The notes under the pieces: generated by a model
The model's database searches: none
What the model was told of the DNA's origin: nothing
What the model saw: the letters and a program-made list of their open reading frames with translations, nothing else
Assembly (NCBI GenBank): GCA_016649475.1
Contig: JAENXP010000229.1
Span: forward strand, 1 to 5,272
Direction: 5' to 3'
DNA from: Burkholderiales bacterium
GTDB taxonomy: Bacteria > Pseudomonadota > Gammaproteobacteria > Burkholderiales > SG8-39
DNA length: 5,272 bases
Translations under genes and position numbers: made by a program
In this document: positions 1 through 5,203 of the stretch, piece by piece
Layout: the number at the start of each line of letters is the position of its first letter
Numbering within the stretch: the first letter of the stretch is position 1

Positions 1-725
1 AGCAGCGGTTCGTACATGAACCACAAGGTTTTCTCACCCGGCGCGGTCACGCATTTCACCTGTTCGTAGATGCGGAACGAGACGAAGCTGCCGGTGCTGG
101 TATCGGTGGCTTCGGCGACGCCGGTCTGCAACGCGTTATAGACTTCGTTGCTCGGGATCGAGATGATCGAGGCACCCGCTGCCTGCCACATCGCGGCAAA
201 TGTAGCGCCCGCCGACCGGGTCTTCAAACCCTTGATATCTTCCGGTTTGCGGATGCAGCCGGTCTTGGATGCGACCGCACCGGCGAGCCACGCGTCAGCA
301 AGCACCATCACGCCAGCATTCTCGATTTTCGCCTTGATGTCCTTCATGAATTTCGAATCGTTCAGGCGCGCGGCGCGCTCGTGACTGCGCACCAGACCGG
401 GCATCAGCGTGGCACCGAATGCGCGCACCTTGCCGCTGGCGTAATCGAGCGGAAAAGAGGAAATATCGAGCTGGCCATTGACCAGCGCATTCCATTGTTC
501 CTTCGGTTTGAACAGGGCCGCGCCGGGATAGACCTGTATCTCCAAACCGACGTTGGCCGCCTTGGCTTCGCGCGCGACGATTTGCACCATCTCGTCGCGT
601 GCATCGCCTTTGCCGCCGGGGAACTGGTGTGAGGCGCGCAGCGTGACGTTGGCAGCGAGCGCGGAGCCGCTCACCGCTGCCGTGGCCAGCGCCGCCATGA
701 TGCCGATGTGTTTTAGCTTGATCAT
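1..725 (-). CDS. TRAP transporter substrate-binding protein, DctP family, second copy (partial, 3' end outside window)
   Basis: Periplasmic solute receptor of a TRAP (tripartite ATP-independent periplasmic) transporter, expected to capture an organic acid and hand it to a DctQM-type membrane pair. I translated 241 codons from the ATG at 725; the frame is open to the window edge, so roughly the last quarter of a usual 320-340-residue protein is missing. GGAGGA (733-738) lies 7 bases upstream and fixes the start. Residues 1-24 form a signal peptide: Lys at 3 and 5, an Ala-rich core, and an Ala-Leu-Ala cleavage site before Ala25. Family marks are VYPGAALF (65-72), the GLKTR block with Arg170 where the family's carboxylate-binding Arg sits, and EVYNALQTGV (194-203). 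After that block the usual DGQENP is replaced by AEATDT (204-209), so the family's conserved Asn is absent. Cys157 and Cys225 are the only cysteines seen. It is clearly diverged from the DctP at 2873-3850. Whether its own dctQM follows cannot be seen. Confidence 0.93.
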   Translation of the reverse strand, partial: MIKLKHIGIMAALATAAVSGSALAANVTLRASHQFPGGKGDARDEMVQIVAREAKAANVGLEIQVYPGAALFKPKEQWNALVNGQLDISSFPLDYASGKVRAFGATLMPGLVRSHERAARLNDSKFMKDIKAKIENAGVMVLADAWLAGAVASKTGCIRKPEDIKGLKTRSAGATFAAMWQAAGASIISIPSNEVYNALQTGVAEATDTSTGSFVSFRIYEQVKCVTAPGEKTLWFMYEPL

Positions 726-772
726 TGGTACTTCCTCCAGATTTGTCGAAGTGGTCTATGTTTTTGGTGCAT

Positions 773-789
773 CCCCGGTGGGCCCCGGT
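773..789. repeat. Short direct repeat CCCCGGT, ten-base period
   Basis: CCCCGGT occurs at 773-779 and again at 783-789, so the two copies start ten bases apart, one helical turn. They lie in the untranslated stretch before the second dctP, downstream of its candidate promoter. Tandem half-sites on one face of the helix can bind a regulator, but a seven-base GC-rich repeat can also arise by chance. Only the repeat itself is certain; any function is a guess. Confidence 0.3.
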
Positions 790-797
790 ATGGCTAT

Positions 798-813
798 CAC
801 TGTGAGCTCAGTG
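798..813. promoter_or_regulatory. Inverted repeat, possible operator just downstream of the second dctP promoter
   Basis: CACTG (798-802) and CAGTG (809-813) form a perfect 5-bp inverted repeat around six bases. Overlapping it is the 8-bp palindrome TGAGCTCA (803-810). If the promoter at 823-851 is real, transcription would start near 816 and this dyad would cover the first transcribed bases, where a repressor often sits. It could equally be a weak hairpin in the mRNA leader. I cannot assign a regulator family. Confidence 0.3.
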
Positions 814-822
814 GACGGCGAC

Positions 823-851
823 ATTTTAGGCCGCCGCGGGCGAGGACACAA
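823..851 (-). promoter_or_regulatory. Candidate sigma-70 promoter for the second dctP
   Basis: Read on the minus strand, TTGTGT (846-851) and TAAAAT (823-828) are separated by exactly 17 bases. The -10 element matches TATAAT at five of six positions; the -35 matches TTGACA only in its first three. Predicted transcription start is near 816, giving a leader of about 90 bases before the ATG at 725. A separate promoter fits the 279-bp gap after dctM and the hairpins that precede it. The weak -35 suggests help from an activator or a low basal level. Confidence 0.4.
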
Positions 852-857
852 AACTAT

Positions 858-887
858 CGGCATTGCGCCGCAGCATTTTCATGCTGC
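858..887 (-). terminator. Tandem hairpins, possible end of the transporter transcript
   Basis: On the minus-strand transcript a perfect 7-bp stem, GCAGCAT with ATGCTGC (870-887), closes on a GAAA loop, which is a stable GNRA tetraloop. Next to it CGGC and GCCG (858-870) pair over a five-base loop; the two stems share base 870, so they would compete for it. A TTTT run follows five bases after the second stem, overlapping the -35 region of the next promoter. The stems begin about 118 bases after the dctM stop. The U-tract is short and not adjacent, so this is at best a weak intrinsic terminator; it could instead protect the 3' end of a processed mRNA. Confidence 0.35.
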
Positions 888-953
888 ATCCGACATCCGT
901 TTGCCTTCGAGCTGCGGCTTCTGCTTCGCCAGAAACGCCTGGCTGCCGGTGCC

Positions 954-972
954 GCACTGCGCGATGCAGTGC
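954..972 (-). terminator. Perfect 7-bp hairpin shortly after dctM
   Basis: GCACTGC (954-960) and GCAGTGC (966-972) pair perfectly over a five-base loop, 32 bases after the dctM stop codon. No U-rich tract follows on the minus strand, so it does not have the form of a canonical intrinsic terminator. It fits a 3'-end stabilising stem, or a structure near a Rho-dependent end. The stem is plain in the sequence; its role is inferred only from its position. Confidence 0.35.
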
Positions 973-1004
973 CAGTCGTCGTCGGCTTCGCACACTGCTT
1001 ACGT

Positions 1005-2288
1005 TTACCCGTAGAAGAGTTGCACCAGCGCGAGGCCGGTGATCGGTACGTAAGTGATCAACATCAGCAAGGCGAACAGTACGCCGATGAAATAGATATT
1101 GACCTTGCTGACATCCCACACGCTCGCCTTGGCGATGGAGCAGGCCACCATCAGCACGCTGGCTACCGGCGGGGTCTGCTGGCCGATGGCGAGGTTAAGT
1201 GTGACAACCAGCCCGAAATGTATCGGGTCGATCCCCGCTGCGTGCACCAGCGGCATCACCACCGGCACTACCAGAATGATCGCAGCAGCCGAATGCAGGA
1301 ACATACCCAGCAGCAGGAACACCACGTTCAGCAGCGCGAGGACGAAATACTGGTTGGTCGTAAGATCGGAGACCGCTTTCGCCAGGTTCTGCGGCGCCTG
1401 GATCTCGGTCAGATACGAGCCCAGCAAGGCCGAGGCCGCCACCAGCAGCATTACCACCGCGGTCTGCACGCCGCCGTCGATCATGGTGATCTTGAGCTGC
1501 TTCAGGTCGAGCTCGCGGTAAACCACCATCCCGAGGAACAGCGCCGCCACCACCGCCAAGGCGGCGCCCTCGGTGGCCGTCACGAAGCCGCCGAATATGC
1601 CGCCGAGGATGATGATCGGCAGCACGAACGACCAGGACGCCTCGCGAAAAGAACTGCCCAGGCGCCTCCAATTGAATTTTTCCTCGATCGGCAGGTTGTA
1701 GCGGCGCGCGAATCCATAGGCCGCGCCCATGAGGCCCAGGCCCCCGAGGATGCCGGGAATGATGCCTGCGACGAACATTTTCACCACCGAAGTTTCGGCC
1801 ATGACCGCATACAGAATCATCGGGATCGAAGGCGGAATGATGATCGCGAGCGTGGCCGCCGAGGACATCACCGCCGCCGCGAGCGGCGCAGGATAACCCT
1901 TGGACTTCATTGCCGGAATCAGGATGGGCCCGAGTGCGGCGATCCCTGCTACGGCGGAACCCGAGAGCTCGGCGAAGAACATTGAAGACCCTATGCCCAC
2001 CATCGCCAGACCGCCGCGGATGAATCCGAGCAGCGCGGAGGCGAAGTTGATCAGCCGCCTGGAGATGCCGGAGGAGTTCATGATGGCGCCGGCGAGGATG
2101 AACAGCGGGATCGCGATCAGCGGAAAATTGGTGGCGCCGCTGAACAACACGATAGGAAAATTCGGCAGCCCGGCGGTACCCTGGGTATAAACCGTGGCGG
2201 CGATCGCGACTATGCCCAGCGATACGGCGATCGGCACATCGATGATCACTAGCGCCAGTACGCATGCGAACAACAGCAGGATTTCCAT
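1005..2288 (-). CDS. dctM: TRAP transporter large permease subunit DctM
   Basis: Large inner-membrane subunit of a TRAP transporter, a member of the ion transporter superfamily that carries the substrate inward using a sodium gradient. At 427 residues it has the usual length of an unfused DctM, with about a dozen hydrophobic segments along its whole length. Family motifs in order: PLFILAGAIM (61-70) followed by GIS; GFIRGGLAMV (88-97); SGSAVAGIAALG (109-120) leading to IP and a Met and then GY (131-132); IIPPSIPMILY (150-160); GGFVTATEGAA (233-243), a variant of the common G-FTPTE-A element; GMFLHSAAAIILVVPVVMPL (328-347); GIDPIHFGLV (352-361); and IGQQTPP (368-374). The two re-entrant-loop repeats, one in each half, carry the SGS and TPP signatures and are intact. 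Its ATG overlaps the dctQ stop by one base (TGATG), and GGAG lies 10 bases upstream, so translation is probably coupled to dctQ. No damage is visible. Confidence 0.97.
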   Translation of the reverse strand: MEILLLFACVLALVIIDVPIAVSLGIVAIAATVYTQGTAGLPNFPIVLFSGATNFPLIAIPLFILAGAIMNSSGISRRLINFASALLGFIRGGLAMVGIGSSMFFAELSGSAVAGIAALGPILIPAMKSKGYPAPLAAAVMSSAATLAIIIPPSIPMILYAVMAETSVVKMFVAGIIPGILGGLGLMGAAYGFARRYNLPIEEKFNWRRLGSSFREASWSFVLPIIILGGIFGGFVTATEGAALAVVAALFLGMVVYRELDLKQLKITMIDGGVQTAVVMLLVAASALLGSYLTEIQAPQNLAKAVSDLTTNQYFVLALLNVVFLLLGMFLHSAAAIILVVPVVMPLVHAAGIDPIHFGLVVTLNLAIGQQTPPVASVLMVACSIAKASVWDVSKVNIYFIGVLFALLMLITYVPITGLALVQLFYG

Positions 2289-2794
2289 CAGTGCGACGCT
2301 CCCCCGGGGGTTCCGGGCGCTGCCAGCGCATTGGCGAGCACTTTGGGCAGCGTGATGAGTTCCGCGGCGACGATGAGCACTGCGCTGATCGGTACCACCG
2401 ACTGCACCCAGCTCACCGGGATCGACGGCATGGTGATTAGATAGTCGGTGTCAAGCACACCCAGCACCTGGTATCCCATCCAGCCCATCAGCAGGAAGAA
2501 GCCGATGGTGAGCATCTCGGCAATCAGCCGGAAGGCGAACTTGAGCTTGCGCGGCAGCAGCATCATCACTTCCGGACAACCGATGTGCGCCCGCTTCACC
2601 GAAGCCAGCGCCGAACCGTAGAAGGTGAGCCAGGCGAGCAGGATGGCGGCGAACTCGTCGTACCATACGAGAGAGTGACCCGAGGTGCGAAAAATCACGC
2701 CTATCGTGACTTCGATCGCGAGCGCCGCCATGAGTATTACGGTCAGCCACTCCAGGGCGCGTTCGTAGCCCCTGCGGATTGCGTCAAGACCCAT
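2288..2794 (-). CDS. dctQ: TRAP transporter small permease subunit DctQ
   Basis: Small inner-membrane subunit of the TRAP transporter. It pairs with DctM, acts as a scaffold and helps dock the loaded DctP. The 168 residues contain four hydrophobic segments at about 16-36, 46-66, 89-112 and 127-149, the standard DctQ topology. The conserved stretch is present: Arg36, then Trp44-Tyr-Asp-Glu47 at the start of helix 2, Trp55, Gly60 and His70-Ile. A MPSIPVSW segment (122-129) sits before helix 4. The start at 2794 is supported by GGAGG (2802-2806) seven bases upstream. It follows dctP after 78 bases and overlaps dctM by one base. DctQ proteins diverge quickly, so helix pattern and position between dctP and dctM carry much of the call. 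Confidence 0.95.
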   Translation of the reverse strand: MGLDAIRRGYERALEWLTVILMAALAIEVTIGVIFRTSGHSLVWYDEFAAILLAWLTFYGSALASVKRAHIGCPEVMMLLPRKLKFAFRLIAEMLTIGFFLLMGWMGYQVLGVLDTDYLITMPSIPVSWVQSVVPISAVLIVAAELITLPKVLANALAAPGTPGGASH

Positions 2795-2843
2795 GCCGCT
2801 GCCTCCGACTTTGTTTGAATTGAAACTCTGGTTGCCGCAGGCG

Positions 2844-2857
2844 GGGGCGCATGCCCC
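2844..2857 (-). other. Small GC hairpin between dctP and dctQ
   Basis: GGGGC and GCCCC pair over four bases (ATGC on the transcript), in the 78-bp gap that follows the dctP stop. No U-tract follows. In binding-protein transporter operons such a stem can shield the upstream mRNA from 3' decay, so that more receptor than permease is made; here that is inference from position. A five-pair GC stem may also be chance in DNA of this composition. Confidence 0.25.
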
Positions 2858-2872
2858 GGTGCGTTACGGCTA

Positions 2873-3850
2873 CTACTGCTTACCCAGCGCGATCGCGCGC
2901 TCGATGACTTCCTTGGCGAGCGGCACTTCCTTGGAGAATTCCTCGTATATCGGCTTCGATCCGGCGATGAACGCGTCCTTGTCGGCGACGTTCACCTTGA
3001 TTCCCGTCGTCTTCATTTTCTCCAGCAATGCCTCGTCGTCTTTTTCGGCTTTCGCATAGACGAAGGCCTGCGTTTCCTTGGCGGTCTCGTCGAGAACCTT
3101 GCGCACATCGGCCGGCAGCTTGTCCCAATGCTTGCTGCTGACAACTAGATACGCGGGCGAATACACATGGCCGGTAAGCGACAGATACTTCTGTACTTCG
3201 TAGAACTTGCCGTTCGATATCTGCGCCAGGGGATTCTCCTGCCCGTCCATGACGCCGGTCTGCAACGCGGTGAACACCTCGGAGAATTTCATCGGGCTGG
3301 GATTGGCGCCATAGGCCTTGAACATGTTTACCCGCCACTTGCTGTTGGGCACGCGCAGCTTGATCCCGGCCAGGTCGGCCGGCGTGTTGATCGGGTGTTT
3401 GTTGTTGGTGATATGGCGGTAGCCGTTCTCCCACAGCGCCAGCGTCTTGTAGCCCTTCTTCGCCAACTCGGGTTCGATCTTCGACCAGTACAGCTCTTTT
3501 TCGATGCGCTGCATGTGCTTGCGGTCCTTGACCAGATAAGGCATCTCGAACACGCCGTAGATGTCCGTCACCGAACCCATCACGGTCGAAGGCTCAACCA
3601 TGTCGATCGTCCCCAGTTTCAGCTTTTGCAGCATTTCCTTGTCGCCGCCGAGTTGGCTCGATCCGTACACGGTGATCTTGACCTTGCCGGCGAGCTTGGC
3701 ATTGGCATTCTTGGCAAATTCGTCTGCCGCCGCGCCGATCAGCGATCCCGGCTCGCCAACGTGCCCGAGCTTGAGTTCTATGCCTTGCGCAGTGGCAATG
3801 AGGGGTGCTGCGCACAGCGCTACGATGCTTCCCAGTTTCAGTAGTTTCAT
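2873..3850 (-). CDS. dctP: TRAP transporter substrate-binding protein DctP
   Basis: Periplasmic receptor of the TRAP transporter encoded with the next two genes. It binds an organic acid and delivers it to DctQM. At 325 residues it is full length. Residues 1-21 are a signal peptide: Lys2 and Lys5, a hydrophobic core, and Ala-Thr-Ala before Gln22. Family blocks in order: LKLGH (26-30), YGSSQLGGDKEML (62-74), LKLGTIDM (77-84), the IKLRVP block with Arg166, the position that salt-bridges the ligand carboxylate in SiaP-type receptors, then FSEVFTALQTGVMDGQENPL (189-208), where Asn206 matches the conserved ligand-contacting Asn. The full DGQENP motif groups it with the large SiaP/DctP family for mono- and dicarboxylates and sugar acids; the exact ligand cannot be read. 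AAGGAGG (3856-3862) lies five bases before the ATG, a very strong site, fitting a receptor made in excess. It lies 82 bases after the aminotransferase, with hairpins in the gap. Confidence 0.97.
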   Translation of the reverse strand: MKLLKLGSIVALCAAPLIATAQGIELKLGHVGEPGSLIGAAADEFAKNANAKLAGKVKITVYGSSQLGGDKEMLQKLKLGTIDMVEPSTVMGSVTDIYGVFEMPYLVKDRKHMQRIEKELYWSKIEPELAKKGYKTLALWENGYRHITNNKHPINTPADLAGIKLRVPNSKWRVNMFKAYGANPSPMKFSEVFTALQTGVMDGQENPLAQISNGKFYEVQKYLSLTGHVYSPAYLVVSSKHWDKLPADVRKVLDETAKETQAFVYAKAEKDDEALLEKMKTTGIKVNVADKDAFIAGSKPIYEEFSKEVPLAKEVIERAIALGKQ

Positions 3851-3869
3851 TTGTTCCTCCTTCTAAATT

Positions 3870-3892
3870 GCCGCCCCGCGGATGCGGGCAGC
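3870..3892 (-). other. Strong GC-rich hairpin against the dctP ribosome binding site
   Basis: On the transcript GCUGCCCGC (3892-3884) pairs with GCGGGGCGGC (3879-3870) over the loop AUCC, giving nine pairs (one G-U) with one bulged G. The sequence then runs through AATTTAG straight into the AAGGAGG site of dctP. With so few U residues after it, complete termination is unlikely. It could be a partial attenuator, or a stem left at the 5' end of a processed dctP mRNA that protects it. The pairing is seen; the role is inferred. Confidence 0.45.
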
Positions 3893-3900
3893 CTCAACAC

Positions 3901-3926
3901 TACCGTCCCGGCGCGCGGGGCGGGTA
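3901..3926 (-). other. Second hairpin just after the aminotransferase stop
   Basis: TACC (3901-3904) with GGTA (3923-3926), and CCCG (3907-3910) with CGGG (3916-3919), nest into one imperfect stem with a small internal loop and five bases at the tip. It begins six bases after the aminotransferase stop codon and lacks a U-tract. Together with the stem at 3870-3892 it takes up most of the 82-bp gap, suggesting a decay barrier or partial terminator between the enzyme gene and the transporter genes. Confidence 0.35.
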
Positions 3927-3932
3927 CTGCAA

Positions 3933-5132
3933 TCAAGCGGCGGCGCGTTGCGCGGACTTGGCGCGGGCGTGTTCGGTCAGATAGTCCAGCGCGGATTGCG
4001 CCCCACCCTTCTTGTGCGGGACCCCGCATAGCGCCAAGCCCATTTCGACCCCGGCGAGCGCCCCCATCAGCGCAAGATCGTTGAAGTCGCCGAGGTGGCC
4101 GATGCGGAACACCTTGCCGGCAAGCCTGCCCAGGCCTGTGCCGAGAGACATATCGTAGGCTTCGAGTATCCGTTTTCTGAGCGCATCGGCATCGTGGCCG
4201 GCGGGCATCATCACCGCAGTCAGGGTGTTGCTGTATTCCTCGACATTGGCGCAGAGGATTTCGAGGTCCCAGGCGCGCACCGCGCGCCGAGTCGCTTCGG
4301 CATGGCGCGCATGGCGCGCGAATACCTGGGGCAGTCCTTCTTCGCGCAGCATCTTCAGCGCCTCGTTCAGGCCGTAAAGCAGGTTGGTGGCGGGCGTGTA
4401 GGGGAAATAGCCCGTCTTGTTGGCGGCTATCATGTCCTCCCAGGCCCAATAGGATCGTGGCAGCTTGGCGGACTGCGCAGCTTTGCGCGCCTTCTCGCTT
4501 ACCGCGTTGAAAGACAGGCCCGGTGGCAGCATCAGCCCCTTTTGCGACCCGGCGACGGTCACGTCCACCCCCCATTCGTCGTGGCGGTAGTCGATCGACG
4601 CGAGCGAGGATATCGTGTCCACCATGAACAGGGCGGGATGGCCGGCGGCGTCGATCGCTTTGCGGATGAGCCCGATGCGGCTGGTGGCGCCGGTGGAGGT
4701 TTCGTTGTGCACCACGCACACGGCCTTGATCGCGTGCCCCTTGTCCTCTTTCAGTTTTGCTTCGAGCGCCGCGGGATCCGCGCCGCGGCGCCAGTCGGTG
4801 GCGATCAGTTCGACCTGCAGGCCGAACTTGGCCGCCATTTTCTGCCACAGGCTGGCGAAATGCCCGGTTTCGACCATCAGCACCTTGTCGCCGGGCGAGA
4901 GCGAGTTGACCAGCGCCGCTTCCCAGGCGCCTGTGCCGGAAGCCGGGTAAATCACCACGGGCTGCTGCGTCTGAAATATGTGTTTGAGGCCTTCGATGAT
5001 CTCCAGGCCCATGGGCCCGAATTCCGGTCCACGGTGGTCCATGGTGGGATGATCGATGGCGCGCAGGATGCGGTCAGGTACGTTGGTGGGCCCGGGAATT
5101 TGCAGAAAATGACGACCGCTCTTGTAGGCCAT
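3933..5132 (-). CDS. sgaA: Class V PLP aminotransferase, serine-glyoxylate aminotransferase type
   Basis: Cytosolic PLP enzyme that moves an amino group onto glyoxylate to give glycine; in its best-known relatives the donor is serine, giving hydroxypyruvate (methylotroph serine cycle, plant photorespiration), or alanine. The 399 residues cover the whole family length. Landmarks: IPGPTNVP (12-19); the phosphate-cradle loop SGTGAWE (65-71); HNETSTG (142-148); Asp172 in MVDTISS, which contacts the PLP ring nitrogen; the Schiff-base Lys198 in AGSQKGLMLP; WPYTP-like FPYTPATNLLYGL (243-255); and FRIGHLG (342-348), with Arg343 expected to hold the substrate carboxylate. These agree closely with plant AGT1 and methylotroph SgaA as I remember them. 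AAGGAG lies eight bases before the ATG at 5132. It is first in line before dctPQM and probably shares their transcript. The same subfamily includes BhcA, aspartate-glyoxylate aminotransferase of the beta-hydroxyaspartate cycle, so the amino donor is uncertain. PhnW-type 2-aminoethylphosphonate aminotransferase is less likely, given the end-to-end AGT1-like motifs. Confidence 0.93.
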   Translation of the reverse strand: MAYKSGRHFLQIPGPTNVPDRILRAIDHPTMDHRGPEFGPMGLEIIEGLKHIFQTQQPVVIYPASGTGAWEAALVNSLSPGDKVLMVETGHFASLWQKMAAKFGLQVELIATDWRRGADPAALEAKLKEDKGHAIKAVCVVHNETSTGATSRIGLIRKAIDAAGHPALFMVDTISSLASIDYRHDEWGVDVTVAGSQKGLMLPPGLSFNAVSEKARKAAQSAKLPRSYWAWEDMIAANKTGYFPYTPATNLLYGLNEALKMLREEGLPQVFARHARHAEATRRAVRAWDLEILCANVEEYSNTLTAVMMPAGHDADALRKRILEAYDMSLGTGLGRLAGKVFRIGHLGDFNDLALMGALAGVEMGLALCGVPHKKGGAQSALDYLTEHARAKSAQRAAA

Positions 5133-5144
5133 GGCAGGGACTCC

Positions 5145-5152
5145 TTGTATGC
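5145..5152. repeat. Second copy of TTGTATGC, touching the sgaA ribosome binding site
   Basis: TTGTATGC at 5145-5152 repeats the left eight bases of the dyad at 5194-5203, 49 bases away. Its first two bases belong to the ribosome binding site of the aminotransferase (5141-5146). Two copies roughly five helical turns apart could let a regulator bind both sites with a loop. An exact 8-mer twice within 60 bases is suggestive but not decisive. Confidence 0.25.
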
Positions 5153-5162
5153 CGGGGTTGCC

Positions 5163-5189
5163 GGGCCGGACCGCCTGGTCGCTGGGCCC
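5163..5189 (-). other. GC-rich hairpin in the sgaA mRNA leader
   Basis: GGGCC (5163-5167) pairs with GGCCC (5185-5189), and inside it GACC (5169-5172) pairs with GGTC (5177-5180) over a four-base loop, with an asymmetric internal loop of one against four bases. If transcription starts near 5196, this stem stands at the very 5' end of the mRNA, about 30 bases ahead of the start codon, and leaves the ribosome binding site free. A 5'-terminal stem of this kind typically slows RNA decay. No riboswitch class is recognisable. Confidence 0.4.
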
Positions 5190-5193
5190 TATT

Positions 5194-5203
5194 TTGTATG
5201 CAA
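5194..5203. promoter_or_regulatory. Operator-like dyad TTGTATGCAA at the sgaA promoter
   Basis: TTG and CAA flank TATG to make a near-palindrome, close in form to the TTGTATACAA-like sites bound by some GntR-family (FCD type) repressors of acid catabolism. It abuts the predicted -10 and covers the predicted start point, the place for a repressor. No regulator gene is in the window, so the family assignment is only a resemblance. Confidence 0.35.

Noticed and set aside
117..135. Nineteen-base identity between 117-135 and 3251-3269
   Set aside because: Both copies encode the family's ALQTGV block in two related binding proteins, so homology explains it; not a mobile or recombination repeat.
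826..882. Possible 18-residue minus-strand peptide ending at TAA
   Set aside because: No ribosome binding site; its codons fall in the hairpin and promoter region, and nothing suggests a leader peptide.
553..1014. Plus-strand open frame crossing from the second dctP into the gap
   Set aside because: Its first part is antisense to the signal-peptide end of dctP; the rest has no motif and no ribosome binding site.
969..1985. Long plus-strand open frame (338 codons) opposite dctM
   Set aside because: Its product is rich in His, Arg, Gln and Asp with no hydrophobic core or known motif, the usual antisense image of a GC-rich gene. It has no convincing ribosome binding site and lies over a well-conserved permease gene.
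2301..2310. Perfect palindrome CCCCCGGGGG
   Set aside because: It lies inside the Pro/Gly-rich end of dctQ and is a by-product of GC-rich codons; its G run also helps form the dctM ribosome binding site.
1195..2331. Minus-strand open frame of 378 codons overlapping dctM in another frame
   Set aside because: Arg/Gly/Ala-rich shadow of dctM. The dctM frame carries all the family motifs.
3847..4848. Minus-strand open frame of 333 codons inside and past the aminotransferase
   Set aside because: Arg-rich frame-shifted shadow of the aminotransferase, which has its intact active site in the other frame.
3933..5132. Reading the aminotransferase as PhnW (2-aminoethylphosphonate-pyruvate aminotransferase)
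   Set aside because: The motifs from the N-terminal PGP segment to FRIGHLG follow the AGT1/SgaA pattern, and no phosphonate gene is nearby.
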